DNA of 64,000 bases from Mastigias papua (taxonomy: Eukaryota; Cnidaria; Scyphozoa; Rhizostomeae; Mastigiidae): contig OZ025271.1 of NCBI GenBank assembly GCA_964019165.1, forward strand, positions 969,001 through 1,033,000, in the 5' to 3' direction. This document shows positions 1 through 12,220 of the stretch, piece by piece. Positions within the stretch are counted from its first letter, which is position 1. Each line of letters begins with the position of its first letter. Under the pieces are notes generated by a model, which saw only the letters and a program-made list of their open reading frames with translations, was not told the DNA's origin and ran no database searches. Made by a program: the position numbers and the translations under genes.

Positions 1-110
1 CCCCTTCGAATACGCCCCCCTGCTAATAGGGCCCCATTCAAAATGTATACAAAAATAGAGTAGCCCCCAAGGAGGAGCACTTGCACTATTACTGAGTGTA
101 TGTATTCTAG

Positions 111-235
111 GCGCTGAATGGGTGAACCCTGAAGACCCCAATGTCATCGCAGAGAATGAGCTGCTTGGTGCTGCTGCCTCGATTGAAGCAGCCGCAAGGA
201 AACTTGCAGAATTGAAACCACGGCAAAGACCAAAG
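111..235 (+). CDS. TLN: Talin exon (start of THATCH domain)
   Basis: Forty-one codons plus two leading bases, from the acceptor TTCTAG|GC to the donor AAAG|GTTTG. It encodes AEWVNPEDPNVIAENELLGA and onward, a signature of the helix leading into the talin actin-binding domain. It needs one base from an upstream exon outside the window. Confidence 0.9.
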
Positions 236-3200
236 GTTTGTTTCGTTCGAATATTTTATGTCGGTCTTTTTGCATGAGTTACAGCATGAAATTTGTCATT
301 TATTCCCCTTCAAATTGAAGTACGAATGCATGTCGTAGCAGGTAACTGAGTTAAGTGGTAGGCCACTTGGCACTAAAATTGATATATTGTATATTTTTGC
401 AATGACGAGTTAATAGAATGGCTGTAACCACCTTCAGTTACATGACATTTTAAAAGTATACCCACCACATTACGTTATAACTCTCATAGGTCGCTGAATT
501 TCTATTATTTTTGTTTCTTTCTAAGCTAGTAATTTTCAAGCTATAAACTAAAGCTTCATCGTAAATGATAATTGTTAAACTTTGCTGAATTATATTTTCT
601 GAAAGTCAAGCGTCATTTCTTTTACATTTCCACAATATTCTAATAATTATTTTAATGAAACCTTTTTATAAAGACATTATTATATTGCACAACTTAAATC
701 ACGTGTTTTAGGACTATCTTTAATTAGAGGATAGGCCATACACTGTCCTCATTTTTCATAAGTAGTTTCTGAGCCTAAGTGTTGCGCAATAAAGGAACGA
801 AAGTACGTGTTATTTAAGAGATAATTTCATTGTATTATTTGTAAGCAGTTTTTTTAAAACTAAACAGCCGCCAGCTAATCATAGACGATACTGTCATGAA
901 TTATCTTAACCGTTTGACCGTTAGAACCGGTTCCCAATAACCGTTAGTAATTAATCTGAGCAAATATACCGTCAATGGGGTTTTGAGCCGATATGAGAGT
1001 TCATTTGGAAAATTAACCCACATATCCCGGTTTTGTGAGAAATTTAGAGAACGGACAATCAAAAGGAAGGGATGAGATAGAGAAATGACTGGTTGGTGTA
1101 TGCCGGGGTGGATATAAGGAAATCCATTCAGATGGAAAATAAGTTGAATGCTGAAGGCACTTGATGTTTGCACAGAAGATTTCCTTCTATTATTGACATA
1201 CCTTTTCTTGTGTTTTTGAAAGATTTCAGCAGAGCAAGTTGTTGACGAATTACTAAAGGACAAGGTAACCTTATAACATTAAAGCTGAGTTTAAATATAT
1301 CATATCTTTGCTTACTCAAAACTAATTTCAAGTTATTACCATATAGCATGGCTATAAGGATATACATTTTATAGGAAACAGTTATTTGAGCAACTCTTCT
1401 GACACACAAACAGCCAGAACTTCAAAATTAAAAATAAAAAACTCATCCTGTAAGATTAGCCACTTTTTGTGCACTTTGGCAAAGACAGTTAAGTTCATGA
1501 ATTCAGGCATTGAATCCTCTATCAACTGAGTATTCAGAGTCTGGTCTCTCATTTGCCTCATTTGGGTTGCTGGTCTTGTTGGAAAGCTTGAGAATTTTTA
1601 GAAGCTTTCACGAAATTTTTGAGGCTATGTTTGACAAGGTAGCTAGAAAGACCCTAGATGAAAACCGCCTTGATGAAAGTTTGGATCACGAGAAACAATT
1701 TGGATCATTCTGAACTTAAACATTTGTGAAGAAATTTCATTTTCTGCGCGTTGTAAACAAGATACCAAGCCTTATAATTGTATTCAAATAAAAATTCGAT
1801 AATCAGTTCTCTCTTAATCAGTTTATTGCTAACTTTGTTCTCATACCTATCAACCAAACTAATCCTTTTTATTTAGAACTTGTTATTAATTATTCATTAT
1901 CATTATAAAATTTAATCAGTATTTGTCCTTTTGATAACGTCATTGTGGTGCACAATGCGAACCGGATAATCTTATGACATGAAAGTAAAATGGTGCGTTT
2001 GAGAGAATAAAGATGTCCACTTCTTTGTAGTTCTTTGTGCTTTTGATTATGCAATCGAAATATGATAAATATCTAAAGAGAACTAATAAAATATTAATTC
2101 TCAATGAATATACATTCTAAGAACCCATTGGAAGATGGTAATACACCATAGGAGCGATTTCAAAGTGTTCAGTATCCAAACTAGATGGTATGTAGAATAC
2201 ATATGGAGCGATACGGCCTACCTCAAGTCTATTAGATGATATTGAGAATGTAGAAACACTAGTTCTGAACTCTCAATGCAAAACAGTTCTTGCATTCAAT
2301 ACACTTGTGGTCTCGTTCTGAAAGTATGCACAGACGAAACTGTTATTTGTACACAACATTCTGGGCACATATGAATGCTGACATCGAAGTTCAGGTTGTC
2401 TTTGAAATACACACCCCAATAATGAAGCCCTGGCCTTGGTGGATGTGAAAGGACATGTATTGCCTTATGTTGTAAATTGATGTGCAAGTATTTGTTGTTT
2501 GTGCGTGTTTAGGCCGCATTTTATAAGAATTGACAAAAACTGACGGAAGAATGTCGTGTATTGAGTACAGGAAACACGAAAAGATGAGTGAACAAGATGC
2601 AGCTGGCTGTGAAACGCTGTACGTTTTCGAAGAAAGATAATATGCTAAAATCATCTGTTTTCTTTACAGGAAGCTGATGAGACTCTCAACTTTGAAGAGC
2701 AGATCCTTGAAGCCGCTCGGGCAATTACAGGTGCCGCCAGTGCGCTTGTAAAAGCTGCTGCATCTGCACAGAAGGAGCTCGTTGCATCTGGAAGAGTATG
2801 TCATTTTGCATTCTGTACTCCTTGTATATCTTCTGCTCAGATCATATCAGCTTATGTTTGTTAACCTGGTCTTTAAATGATTGGCAAGTTCATTTTTGAA
2901 TTACCTTGGATGCAGATTTTGGATGCAAACAGTCCCATGTCCGAGCTCTGGGAACTCGCAGGACGTTAGGAAGTTTACTGGAAGGCAATGAAATCACATC
3001 CGAAATTCGAATTAAACGGGGATGAACTTAGGACTTCAGCATATGTACTTTCATGACATGAGTTTTCATCTCTAGATTTTTCACATCCAGCATAGTGCTT
3101 TTCTGTCAAGATTATTCAAGCGATAGTTTAGTAAATTTTGTTGTTAATATAAAGTGAATCACTCCAAAAATCTTAAGAACTTTATCTATTTTTGATAGGT

Positions 3201-5718
3201 TATGTTTTCCTGAATGTTTTGAGTTTGGCATATTATAGATATTCGTAAACTAACATTCCAGAACTAAATATGTGAATGTCATACTCTTCCGTCAGGTTTG
3301 TTCACCGTCTTCTGATCCCCAAGATGATGGACAGTGGTCACAAGGACTGGTGTCAGCTGTAAGTTAATGCTTCCTTCACGTATATGATATACTTCTTTAT
3401 ATCATCTACTTCTTCATACTGTTTTATAGATTCTTTGCTTTTCTACCGTTTCATGTATTTCACTTTTGCGCGGTAAAGCTGCCGTGCGGAAAAGCGGAAG
3501 CAGTTTTGGCTTAATAGAGATACTTTGAGTCTGCTTTGGAATGTTTCCGATTTTTCATCCTAATATACAAGTCAATATTGTCAGCGGACTTTATGTTTTG
3601 TGATATTTGCTAGTTAGCAGATAATGCTAGAGGGAAACGTTTGAGACTGAGAAGGAGCCTCAATCCTGCGCATTTTGTTTCTTCTTGTTACCACTTGGCA
3701 CTGATCAAATTAAGATCATCACCATACTTGAATGTTGTATTCAGAAGCCCATTGTTTCGCAGTAATATTCTCAGAGCTGAATTGGTATCGGTCTCGTGAA
3801 ATGTGGAGATAAACGATGCCCTTTATAGCATTTGTGAAGATCCGCCCTACCTTATTTGTCAGAGACATGTTAATTAGTTCTTCTTGCTTGCCATTTCATT
3901 TTAATTCCTACTTGCACTGTGACGTCATCAACCATATATAGCCTCTTTGTCAGGGCGCTGTGGGGGAGGGACTGCCTTTCATGTATAAACTTTGCTGTCT
4001 TCGTGTGTCTATCAAGTGTTGTCACATGACAAGTTTATCTTTTGTTTTTGCCTGGCAAAGAGCCAATCCTATTTCAAAACGATCTGTAGTCTAATGATCT
4101 TTACTTCAATTCCATAGGCAAGAATGGTAGCTGCCGCTACAGGATCCCTCTGCGAGGCTGCGAATGCCGCTGTGCAAGGAAACGCCAGTGAGGAGAAGCT
4201 CATTGCCTCAGCAAAAGCTGTCGCTAATTCGACTGCACAATTATTGCTGGCGTGCAGGGTCAAGGCAGATCCAACAAGCGTCAGTCAAAAACGTCTCCAG
4301 GTAAACATTTTTTGTAAGAATACCTATTGTTTCACTGAGCCTCAATATTCTTACAATCTTTTTATTTTGAGGCTAGGAAAATTCTTAGATTACTCTTCGA
4401 TTTTAGCAATTTTGAGCATTATTATTCAAATGGACTATATTCATATACTATAAGTATGTAACTTACACTCGCTCCCCAACGAGCTGCCCAGTCTCGTCAT
4501 AACATTATAGCTCCCAGACCGAATAAGTGAATCTCGCAGTTGTTTTGTATTCTAGAGAAAACTTAAATGCACAAAAGATCTATGCCTTGATGAAGCTGTA
4601 ACCTTGCATTGTTCTTAAATTATCCTTAGATTTCAAGGATTTTGAACACTAATATTCTTTTAGACTGTATTCTTATAGGAATAGTGCGTGTAAGCGATAC
4701 AATGATTTTGACGTCACTTAGCGTTAACTGCTAGCATTTACACCGTATGTCCTCTGGAATATTTCACAGCTTCTTGTGGCATTTTTTTCCAGCTTAGTTT
4801 TGGATCAGTTTATTTTTGTTTTTTTCTATAAAGCGACAATATTATTTTTGTTTTTTACATAGTGCGTGACCTGCTTCACGCCCCCATGGCTATATAAGGC
4901 CATGTTTTCGTAACTTCCATCCCTTCACTGATGATGGCTCATGATTGAGTCGAAACGTTTGATTATGTCTTAAATTTTACTGATTATGTCTTGTTAGGTC
5001 TTAGGTCTACCGGTTATGTCGTATTTAGAATGATTTGTCGAAATTAAAATACATCTACAAAGACAATAAAATGTCTTTACTTCTTGTCGCGATTCTTGTA
5101 CTGAATTTCATCATTAAGCTGCGTTTTCCAACAACGAAAGGGACAATAGCATTATATGAAGATTTTCTCATTGATTTTACGTTTTCACGACAGAGTTTCC
5201 TAAATATTAGCCAAATGGTAAATGAAAACCGCAGTTATTCATTTATTTATTTATTATACAATTCGTGTATCTTTCACTCATCTCCTTGGATGTATTGTGG
5301 GACAGTTTTTGAATTGTGTAAAGGTCAAAAGGGCTCTGATTGAAATTGGGATTTCACAAACATACGCATGTTACTCTTGCTATATCGCACACATTCATTC
5401 AAACTAGAGCGAGTAATTCGTCTATGGCTTAGACATAACTTTTAATCTTGGCCGCCTTCTAATAGGTTTCTCTGCTTTTAGGCCGCTGGAAATCAGATCA
5501 AAAGAGCAGCCGACAATCTCGTTAAGGCTGCACAAGGAGCTGCAGTATTTACTGATGTTGAAGTCGAGGTTACATTAAGTACACGGTTAACAGGAGGTAT
5601 TCGACAGGAGATCGAGGCCCAAGAAGAAATCATACGTAAAGAGAGAGAATTAGAAGAAGCACGTAAAAGACTTGCCCATATTAGGAAAGCTAGGTATCGA
5701 GAGGAGCCAATGGAATAA
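111..5718 (+). CDS. TLN: Talin, C-terminal part (5' end outside window)
   Basis: Five exons, 111-235, 2670-2795, 3296-3358, 4118-4300 and 5482-5718 (stop TAA), join in frame to give 243 residues. They match the C terminus of animal talins almost without gaps: the WVNPEDPNVIAENELLGAAA segment, NFEEQILEAA, DDGQWSQGL, MVAAATGSLCEAANAAVQG, the STAQLL segment and the basic/acidic RKERELEEARKRLAHIR helix. This is the I/LWEQ (THATCH, R13) actin-binding module followed by the dimerisation helix. Talin couples integrin tails to F-actin at adhesions and dimerises through that last helix. The FERM head and most of the rod lie upstream of the window. The tail after the helix (KARYREEPME) is unlike the vertebrate ending. 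HIP1R/Sla2 proteins share the I/LWEQ domain, but the continuous match, including the dimerisation helix, favours talin. Two candidate poly(A) signals (AATAAA) lie at 6342 and 6392. Confidence 0.95.
236..2669 (+). other. Talin intron
   Basis: An AT-rich intron of 2.4 kb between two phase-0 junctions. I found no coding homology, RNA gene or mobile element. Open frames here, such as 1510-1713 on + and 901-1263 on -, have no recognisable similarity. Confidence 0.7.
2670..2795 (+). CDS. TLN: Talin exon
   Basis: Forty-two codons in phase 0, beginning EADETLNFEEQILEAA. Acceptor TTTACAG, donor GTATGT. It encodes a THATCH helix ending SAQKELVASGR. Confidence 0.93.
3296..3358 (+). CDS. TLN: Talin micro-exon with DDGQW motif
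   Basis: A 21-codon exon, VCSPSSDPQDDGQWSQGLVSA, between TCAG and GTAAGT. DDGQWSQGL is the conserved block of the I/LWEQ domain that carries its tryptophan. The exon is too short to be found by ORF length. Its phase and its neighbours (SA followed by ARMV) confirm it. Confidence 0.9.
4118..4300 (+). CDS. TLN: Talin exon
   Basis: Sixty-one codons, ARMVAAATGSLCEAANAAVQ through KRLQ, between CATAG and GTAAAC. It covers two helices of the actin-binding core. Open reading past 4300 is intronic. Confidence 0.94.
4301..5481 (+). other. Last talin intron
   Basis: An intron of 1.2 kb with no coding similarity. It contains a hammerhead-like CTGATGA...GAAA stretch at 4928-4955, described under findings. 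The frames at 5035-5407 have no recognisable homology. Confidence 0.6.
5482..5718 (+). CDS. TLN: Talin terminal exon with dimerisation helix
   Basis: Seventy-eight codons plus TAA, starting AAGNQIKRAADNLVKAAQ after TTTTAG. The KERELEEARKRLAHIR stretch near the end is the conserved dimerisation helix. Confidence 0.94.
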   Translation, partial: AAGNQIKRAADNLVKAAQGAAVFTDVEVEVTLSTRLTGGIRQEIEAQEEIIRKERELEEARKRLAHIRKARYREEPME

Positions 5719-7346
5719 TTTTGTTACAGTATGTTTTTAATATTTAGTATCTTGTACCGTGTAATATTGAGTTCTTCCCATTGATTCACAGGTTGTATCT
5801 GTCTGTAACTAATGACAAGAGCGACATGACATTGTTTCTATGTAGTGGTAGCATTGTGCGGTTCATATTTGAAGATGGCAAACATTCATACATGTCATAT
5901 TACTGTTAGCTTTGTACGGAAGCACTGCGCGGACTTATACATGAATCATTCACCCAGCGATAGATCTCTCTTATTATTAGTTTTCTATGAAGTTTTGCAC
6001 TGCTTTGCGGTCCATTATTTTTACCTGAAGAGGCAAGACGTCACTGCTAGTCAAATTTTCCCGCGAAGTTCGCTACGTAAGGTTGCTCGTATGGAGGAGA
6101 CTGTCTAATATCAATATGTAGTATGGAATTTTTTCAAGATCACACAATTCCACGTTTTTTGATAAATGTTATGTCCATTACAGTCATTACCAGCGATCAT
6201 CATCACTCCAGATTTGTACTTAACAGTTTTTTTTTCATATCTTGTTGAATTCATATCTTTTGACATCAAATAACGGTGTCATTTGAAGATTAGACGCCTT
6301 ATATAGAGGAGGTATCTTGAAGTCATATTTTTCAGATTTTAAATAAAAGTCATCGTACTGCTAGCTTCAAGATTTCGTTGCTTTCATGCGCAATAAAGAC
6401 TAAAAGAAGGCTTATTTCACAAGAATACAATAGACAGTTTCTCCAAGAAGTTCTCCAAGAAAAAGGCACTTTTACCTTTTTTTGAAGGAAGGGACAGGGA
6501 CCAAGAGCCCTAAGAACCACCCTACAGTAGCTCGCTTGGGTGCCATGACATCATGGCTGCTGGTAAGATACGGCTGATCTTGAAATTCCGGTCGCAAATG
6601 GCTACCGCTAAAGGATGCATCTTTGTTTATGATACCCCACCCCTGTTTGCTCACCATCATGCCGTTTGCCTGTATTCTCTCATCTGCCAGTTTATTTAAT
6701 AGCGAGAAATTCTCAGATATTTTCTATACTTATCTTGTTATCCAACGCAATTTGTAATGCTGTTTAGAACGCTATTTGTCTATCGTCATATTGCAGCCAC
6801 GTTCTATGAACAAGTGTATACGTTAAGAATTTGTGTAGACAATTCCATCCTCTCTACTACTTAGAAAGTAACCATGTTATTCCCTTTAGCATTGTGTACC
6901 TGTTGTGTAATTTAGTTGCATTGTATGCTTTGAATGTTGTTGTAATGTAATTAGAACAAGGCCATGCCCGTTTTCTGTGCCATTCTTATTTCATGTTTTC
7001 GTCATGCTTCCGAGGCTACAGGAATATCGAGGCTTGGGTAGGCGGTAACTTGTGGAGTTTGACACTAAATGTCATCCATTTGTAGGAGCTCTACCAAATG
7101 GCATAGTGTGTATCTTAGTCCATTATGTACAGAACTGTTGTAATCTATCAAATAAGGCAACTATTTCACTGTAACTACACTTACTAAATTAGTAATTGGC
7201 AAAGAGGAGAACATATCAAATTTCTGCATATTTTTACAGTGCAGTTGCAGTTAAGATTAGTTCCCAAAAAGCTGGGGTAAACACCTTGAAGTATTAGTGA
7301 CATGCACCTAATAAAGGATGACATTTAGCGCCTACTCACTTAAGCA
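5719..7346. other. Talin 3' UTR and talin-NAXE intergenic region
   Basis: Contains AATAAA hexamers at 6342-6347 and 6392-6397, plausible poly(A) signals for talin. I see no gene or mobile element. The NAXE promoter must lie in the right part, but no clear element stands out. Confidence 0.5.
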
Positions 7347-7527
7347 ATGTTCCTTTTGGGCCTAAGAGGTGGTAGTCTCTTTTTAGAACTAGGTAAACGG
7401 CAGTTCCGTACATTTTCAAGGCTCAAAATGGCCTTAAAGTACCTAAATCAAATCGAAGCACAAAGTATTGATCAAGAACTGTTCAATGAATACAAATTTA
7501 GTGTCGATCAGTTGATGGAACTGGCAG
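7347..7527 (+). CDS. NAXE: NAXE exon 1 (presequence and N-terminal helix)
   Basis: Sixty codons plus one base. It encodes a basic presequence, then [20 protein letters not shown] and [10 protein letters not shown]. The donor is GCAG|GTAACA, and the split glycine is completed in exon 2. Confidence 0.88.
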
Positions 7528-9880
7528 GTAACACTGACGAATGTCTACATTTGTTATGACTTATACTTGTACAGCGACTTGAGTATCGTACAGAGTCACA
7601 CTTGTCACCTTCAGTTTTATATAAGCGGAAGTAATATATAAGTTGTTTATCGAAGTAAATAAAAAGGGGCGCATAGAATAGGCCGAAAAGGGACTTTTGA
7701 GCATTAAACCTTCCTGGCTTGCATGCATATCCAGCTGTAAAGTATATCTGCAACATTTTTTTGTAGTGATTTCTTGTTGCATCCCAAGGCTTCTATGTCC
7801 ATTAGAGTAGTAGGGATTTTATATTTGTGGCATGCTTTGTGTCAAGCAAAAAAAAGCTGTTCATGAAATTAATGTGGGTGAACGTCTTCCTTTGGGGTGA
7901 AACTAGCTCCCTTCTAACGAGAAGTTTCTCACACTCGAACAGGAAGACGAGCGAACTTTCTAAGTCTGTTATGCTTCGCATCGATTGCTAATTGATAAGA
8001 AATTGAATAATAGTTAGTGTGAAAAAGAGTGCACAAATATACCACAATCGTGGAGTGGAGGTACGTGTTGTATATTTATAATAGAACCTGTAGTAACATT
8101 TTTAGTTTAAAAGCTTCTTAATAATGTTCTGAACTTCATGGCACATGTCATATTCCAGCATTTTGATGGGAAGTACTGTCAAAAATACATGATAGCACTC
8201 AATTCTTATGCTTGCAATTGTTACCACTGCTGGTTTATTTTGGAGCATTATAATTGCTTAAGTGGCAAAGTCATAGATTCCAAGAATATAGCCCAGCTTG
8301 TTGATTGTAAACTTCAGTACGAGAGCTACAACAAAGAGCTTCTGGTTGATTTACATCGAAATGACTTTGTTGATATACACTCTGTCATTACAGGAACTGT
8401 TTGAAAGGAACATGAGCCTCAAAATTTATGAACAAGTAAGACTAAATTAAGAACAAACTGATGCTGAAGTACTGTCGTAAAGTGATTTGAAACTGATATA
8501 ATACTTTTCAAACTCAACAATTCTAGAAGTCCTCAAAACACTCAGATCATCAGTGTGTAAAAAACAAGTTGTAAGTGTACCAAGAGTTTTAGCGAGGATT
8601 ATACATGTATGAGAATGTATATCTTTTGTCTTAGAACTGCTAGTGCTATTGAAAATAATACCTGTTTCATAAACATCTAATGTTCTCTTGTATATCATCT
8701 AATGTCTACATTGCTTACACTCCAATAATTTAAGAACAAATTAAGAACAATTCAGCCTCAAAAATTTTTGACAAATTAAGAGCAGCCAGTCTGAACCTCA
8801 ATTTTGCCGTTTCTTGTAAAAAAAAGGAGTGCAATAGAAATTCTAACAACCATCCTTGTAATGTTTTTTGTCATGGATCTCTTTTACTGAAGATTACCCA
8901 GATTATTACCTAAAATGGGACACTTATTGGAACAGATCTAAATGTAAGAACCTGCTTGATCCCAGGTTGAGCAGGAATTGATAGCAATGTTAGAAGCCAA
9001 CCTCTTTGATGTTGCATTTAAGTTAATAGCACAATATACCATATATGGAGACATTTATTGGAGCAATTATGACAAGCCTTTTCAATCATTCTGTAACTTT
9101 AGACGGTTTTTTACCTTGTCTTGATTTGTTTTGATGAAAACCACCACCTGCATTACGGTCATTATTTAGGTCTGAGTGTTGCAACTGCTGTGGCAAAGGC
9201 CTACCCTTTGGGTTCACATGATAAAGTTTTGGTTTGTTGTGGTCCAGGGAACAATGGCGGAGATGGGTTGGTTGCAGCAAAACATTTGACTCTCTTTGTA
9301 AGTAGATAATCAGAATGTTCATAACACAGAATTTATGTAGACATCTCACCTTATCTAATTTTACTTATTTAATTTTAATGCAAATATTTTGACATTCCAT
9401 CCACTAAAGCTAAAGGGGGGGGCCTCATTCTCATTAGTTAATCTACTTAGGAGGTTCCTCCTTAAGAATTCTGTGTTTTTTCCCTTTTTATTTGTGTTAT
9501 ATTTTGAGGCAGAATTTAAAAAGTTATATTGATGATGATAATGATGATGTAAATCATTATCATTATCAACACAGTCATCATAATTATCATAATCTTCATT
9601 GCTGTCTGCCTGTCTATCTGTCTGTTTGCATGTCTGTCTGCCTCTTTGTCTGTCTGCCTGTCTGTCTGTGTGTCTGCCTTTCTGTCCTTCCTGTCTGTCT
9701 TTCTGTTTGTCTTTCTGTCTATCTGTCTTTCTGTCTATCTTTCTGTCTGTCTATCTGTCTGTATGTCTGTCTGTGTGTCTGCCTTTCTGTCCTTCCTGTC
9801 TGTCTTTCTGTTTGTCTTTTTGTCTTTCTGTCTATCTGTCTGTCTATCTGTCTGTATGTCTGTCTATCTGTCTGTCTGCC

Positions 9881-9941
<61 letters not shown>

Positions 9942-11890
9942 TAGAACAATTCCCCTTAGAACAATGTTGATTTGTCTGTGGGACACTTACAGTTGGCATG
10001 CACGTTAGATTTTCCCATAATCGCATACACTCCCAAAACGCAACATTGTTTGAGGGGAGGAGGGGATGAAAGTTCAAAACAGAATACAAAAGTGCAAAGA
10101 ATCCCAGGATTCTTTGCACCTATTGTCCCATTCTCATTTTAAAGAACACTGGCAATTTTCTCTGATGATATAATTGCAAACTAGTATTGTGCTCAAAAGT
10201 CACCCATCGTAACTACACGTGTTATTTCATAAGAAACAATCTCTGTTCCTTCAGGTTGGATGTTTCTTAATATTTCATCAAAAACTGCAGCGTTCTTAGT
10301 TATTTCCTAAATTTCTCGAAATTTCCTATTACGAGAAGGCAAATGTAATGTGAGAAACGTAATTTTAGTTAAAGACATTTGAGAGATGGGTTATGTTTGT
10401 ATTTTGTTTCCAGTTTAATAAACAATTGTCCCGCAAAAGCAGAATTTTCAAGTTTACTTACATTGAAACTCGGCCTGCCTGTGTGTTTAACGCACGTTTC
10501 GTACTTTTTGCCTGCTTTGAGCCTCGTGTTTCTTATATACTTGTTTCTTGTATAAACCGCGTACTTACAATGAAAATAAAATTTGTATCTTTTCAATACA
10601 GGGCTACAGCCCATGCATTGTCTACCCAAAACAGCCGAATAAAGATCTCTTCAACAATCTCACAACTCAATGTAAGAAAATGGATGTGAAATTTCTAAGT
10701 GAGATGCCAACGTCTTCAGAAGTAAACGAGCAATACAGTGTTGTTGTGGATGCCATCTTCGGGTTTAGTTTCAAAGGGAATGTGAGGGCGCCATTTGACA
10801 GTATATTGCAAATACTGAAAGATATTAAAGTGCCCATATGTGCTGTTGATGTTCCATCAGGTTAATATGACATTTGCTTAGTTTGTTTTTTTGTTTATTT
10901 GTTTTTCTCCTTAATTTCATGAAGCTTCCCTTTGAGCACGAGACATTAAGAGAGATAGGCCCAAGAGCCTTTGTGAGAAGGGGAAGCATACCCAAGTATG
11001 AAGCTCAATGGGGCACAGAATACACTCCCGCATGATTAAGTAATACCCTCCTTTTTACCCTTTCAAATCTTCGCAGTTGCTACCGTAACATCAGCGATTG
11101 GCCTCTGACGTCAAGTTTTGAATGCGTAGTCCCTGTTCATATGTTTACTTCAAGACAACAGGACATTACCATGCCGACAAGAATTTTATTGTGATTTCAC
11201 CAGGTTTGCTTTATAGTGGTACATACTCTTCATTGACCGAAGAAAGAGTTAAGATGTTGTTTTCGATGTGACCTAGCAGTTTGTATCTGAGTCAGTAGTT
11301 GTGCTCACTTATTATTCAGTAGTAATTTGAAGTAGAACTGGAATCTCACAGATATATTAGGCCACACATTCATTGTAAGATTTATTGTGTTGTTTTTTAT
11401 CTTTTGAGAAGTGGCACTTTGCAATGTATGCAATTTCGAGATAAAAATTCACATTTTCTTATATATTCAGGTCATGTTTTGTAGTTGAACTTAAATTACC
11501 TTGAAATTTATGTAAATGATTCTGACCCACTATTTGCCTCGAAAGGAGATCAAAATTTGACCTCACATTATGAGCCTATACAGTGAATATTACTTTCTGC
11601 TCACTTGAAAGTTAATGAATACTGCAATAAGATCTCCTTTTGAAATTGTTATATCAGCATTTATTTGTTGTTTAGGCTGGGATGTTGAAAATGGCAATCC
11701 AGGTGGACTACAGCCGGATTCATTAGTCTCCTTGACAGCTCCCAAGTTGTGTTCCACGCATTTCAAGGGACGATTTCACTTCTTGGGAGGACGGTTTGTT
11801 CCAAATGCCCTTGCAAGTAAATACTGTTTAAATCTGCCACCATACCCTGGAACGGATTGTTGTGTGTTACTGTCTAATAATGCCTTGTAG
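7347..11890 (+). CDS. NAXE: NAD(P)H-hydrate epimerase (NAXE / AIBP)
   Basis: Four exons, 7347-7527, 9170-9297, 10602-10860 and 11676-11890 (stop TAG), join to 260 residues. The family interconverts R and S forms of hydrated NAD(P)H so that the partner dehydratase can repair them. The vertebrate protein also binds apolipoprotein A-I. Residues 1-27 are basic and hydrophobic with a single acidic residue, as in a mitochondrial presequence. The YjeF_N domain follows: [19 protein letters not shown], the GPGNNGGDG nucleotide-binding loop (residues 85-93), [12 protein letters not shown] with Asp153, VPSGWDVENG and SLTAPK, then the C-terminal [10 protein letters not shown]...LNLPPYPG. The length fits the family (about 230-290 aa). 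The start at 7347 is the first ATG after an in-frame TAA; an internal Met at residue 28 could give a cytosolic form. No AATAAA was seen close to the stop. Confidence 0.95.
7528..9169 (+). other. NAXE intron 1
   Basis: An AT-rich intron of 1.6 kb. I found no coding, RNA or transposon signature. Confidence 0.6.
9170..9297 (+). CDS. NAXE: NAXE exon 2 (GPGNNGGDG loop)
   Basis: Runs from acceptor ATTTAG to donor GTAAGT. It encodes [12 protein letters not shown] and [20 protein letters not shown], the nucleotide-binding core of YjeF_N proteins. It leaves at phase 0. Confidence 0.93.
9601..9940. repeat. (TCTG)n-rich microsatellite
   Basis: About 340 bp of CTGT/CTGC/CTTT/CTAT tetranucleotides on the + strand inside NAXE intron 2, nearly pure (CTGT)n over the last 70 bp. 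The strand asymmetry (pyrimidines plus G) keeps all three + frames free of stops, giving artefactual Cys/Leu/Ser-rich ORFs. Confidence 0.95.
10602..10860 (+). CDS. NAXE: NAXE exon 3
   Basis: Eighty-six codons plus one base, [20 protein letters not shown] to [10 protein letters not shown]. It includes [15 protein letters not shown]. Acceptor AATACAG, donor CATCAG|GTTAAT, a slightly atypical GTTAAT. The phase-1 exit matches exon 4. Confidence 0.93.
10861..11675 (+). other. NAXE intron 3
   Basis: An 815-bp AT-rich intron with nothing recognisable inside. Confidence 0.6.
11676..11890 (+). CDS. NAXE: NAXE terminal exon
   Basis: Starts [10 protein letters not shown] after TTTAG and contains [19 protein letters not shown] and LNLPPYPG, conserved in metazoan NAXE. 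It ends LLSNNAL-stop. Confidence 0.94.
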
Positions 11891-12114
11891 TTTGTAATCA
11901 GATTCAATGCACATCACTGTACTTGTTGGCTCCTAAGCGTTGATTGTGATGAGGTCAAACATCAATGAATGTTCTGCCATTTAGTACATATACGTATTTT
12001 TATAGAGAACCTAGCTCAAGGCCTTGTTGTAGAAGTTCCTTATTTTTCAACCTCCTTTGGCCTCTCTCTAGTTCTTTAGAATTACAGCTCGAACAAGCCG
12101 CAACACTCTTTAGG

Positions 12115-12156
12115 CCCACTGAAAAGCTTTTTTCGTCCGAAACTCATCAGAGTATG
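12115..12156 (-). ncRNA. Hammerhead ribozyme-like motif, copy A
   Basis: Reading the minus strand: stem I CATACT (12156-12151), core CTGATGA (12150-12144), stem-loop II GTTTCGGAC, GAAA (12134-12131), AAAGCTTTTC with C as the cleavage nucleotide, then AGTGGG. Both core strands (CTGATGA and GAAA) are intact. Stem I is partly damaged, because AGTGGG pairs with CATACT only at the first four positions, one of them a wobble. Stem II is only about 3 bp and stem III is tiny, as in the minimal hammerheads of retroelements that act as dimers. Confidence 0.6.
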
Positions 12157-12220
12157 AAACGTCGTATAGCGACTGAAAGGTGAACGGAAAAATTTACTTT
12201 TCTGTCGTCATCCGACGTTT

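Noticed and set aside
1510..1713. 67-aa + strand ORF in a talin intron
   Set aside because: It starts without ATG, has no recognisable homology, and lies inside an intron whose flanking exons join in frame.
9492..10119. Cys/Leu/Ser-rich ORFs on + and TDRQ repeats on -
   Set aside because: Artefacts of the CTGT microsatellite in NAXE intron 2.
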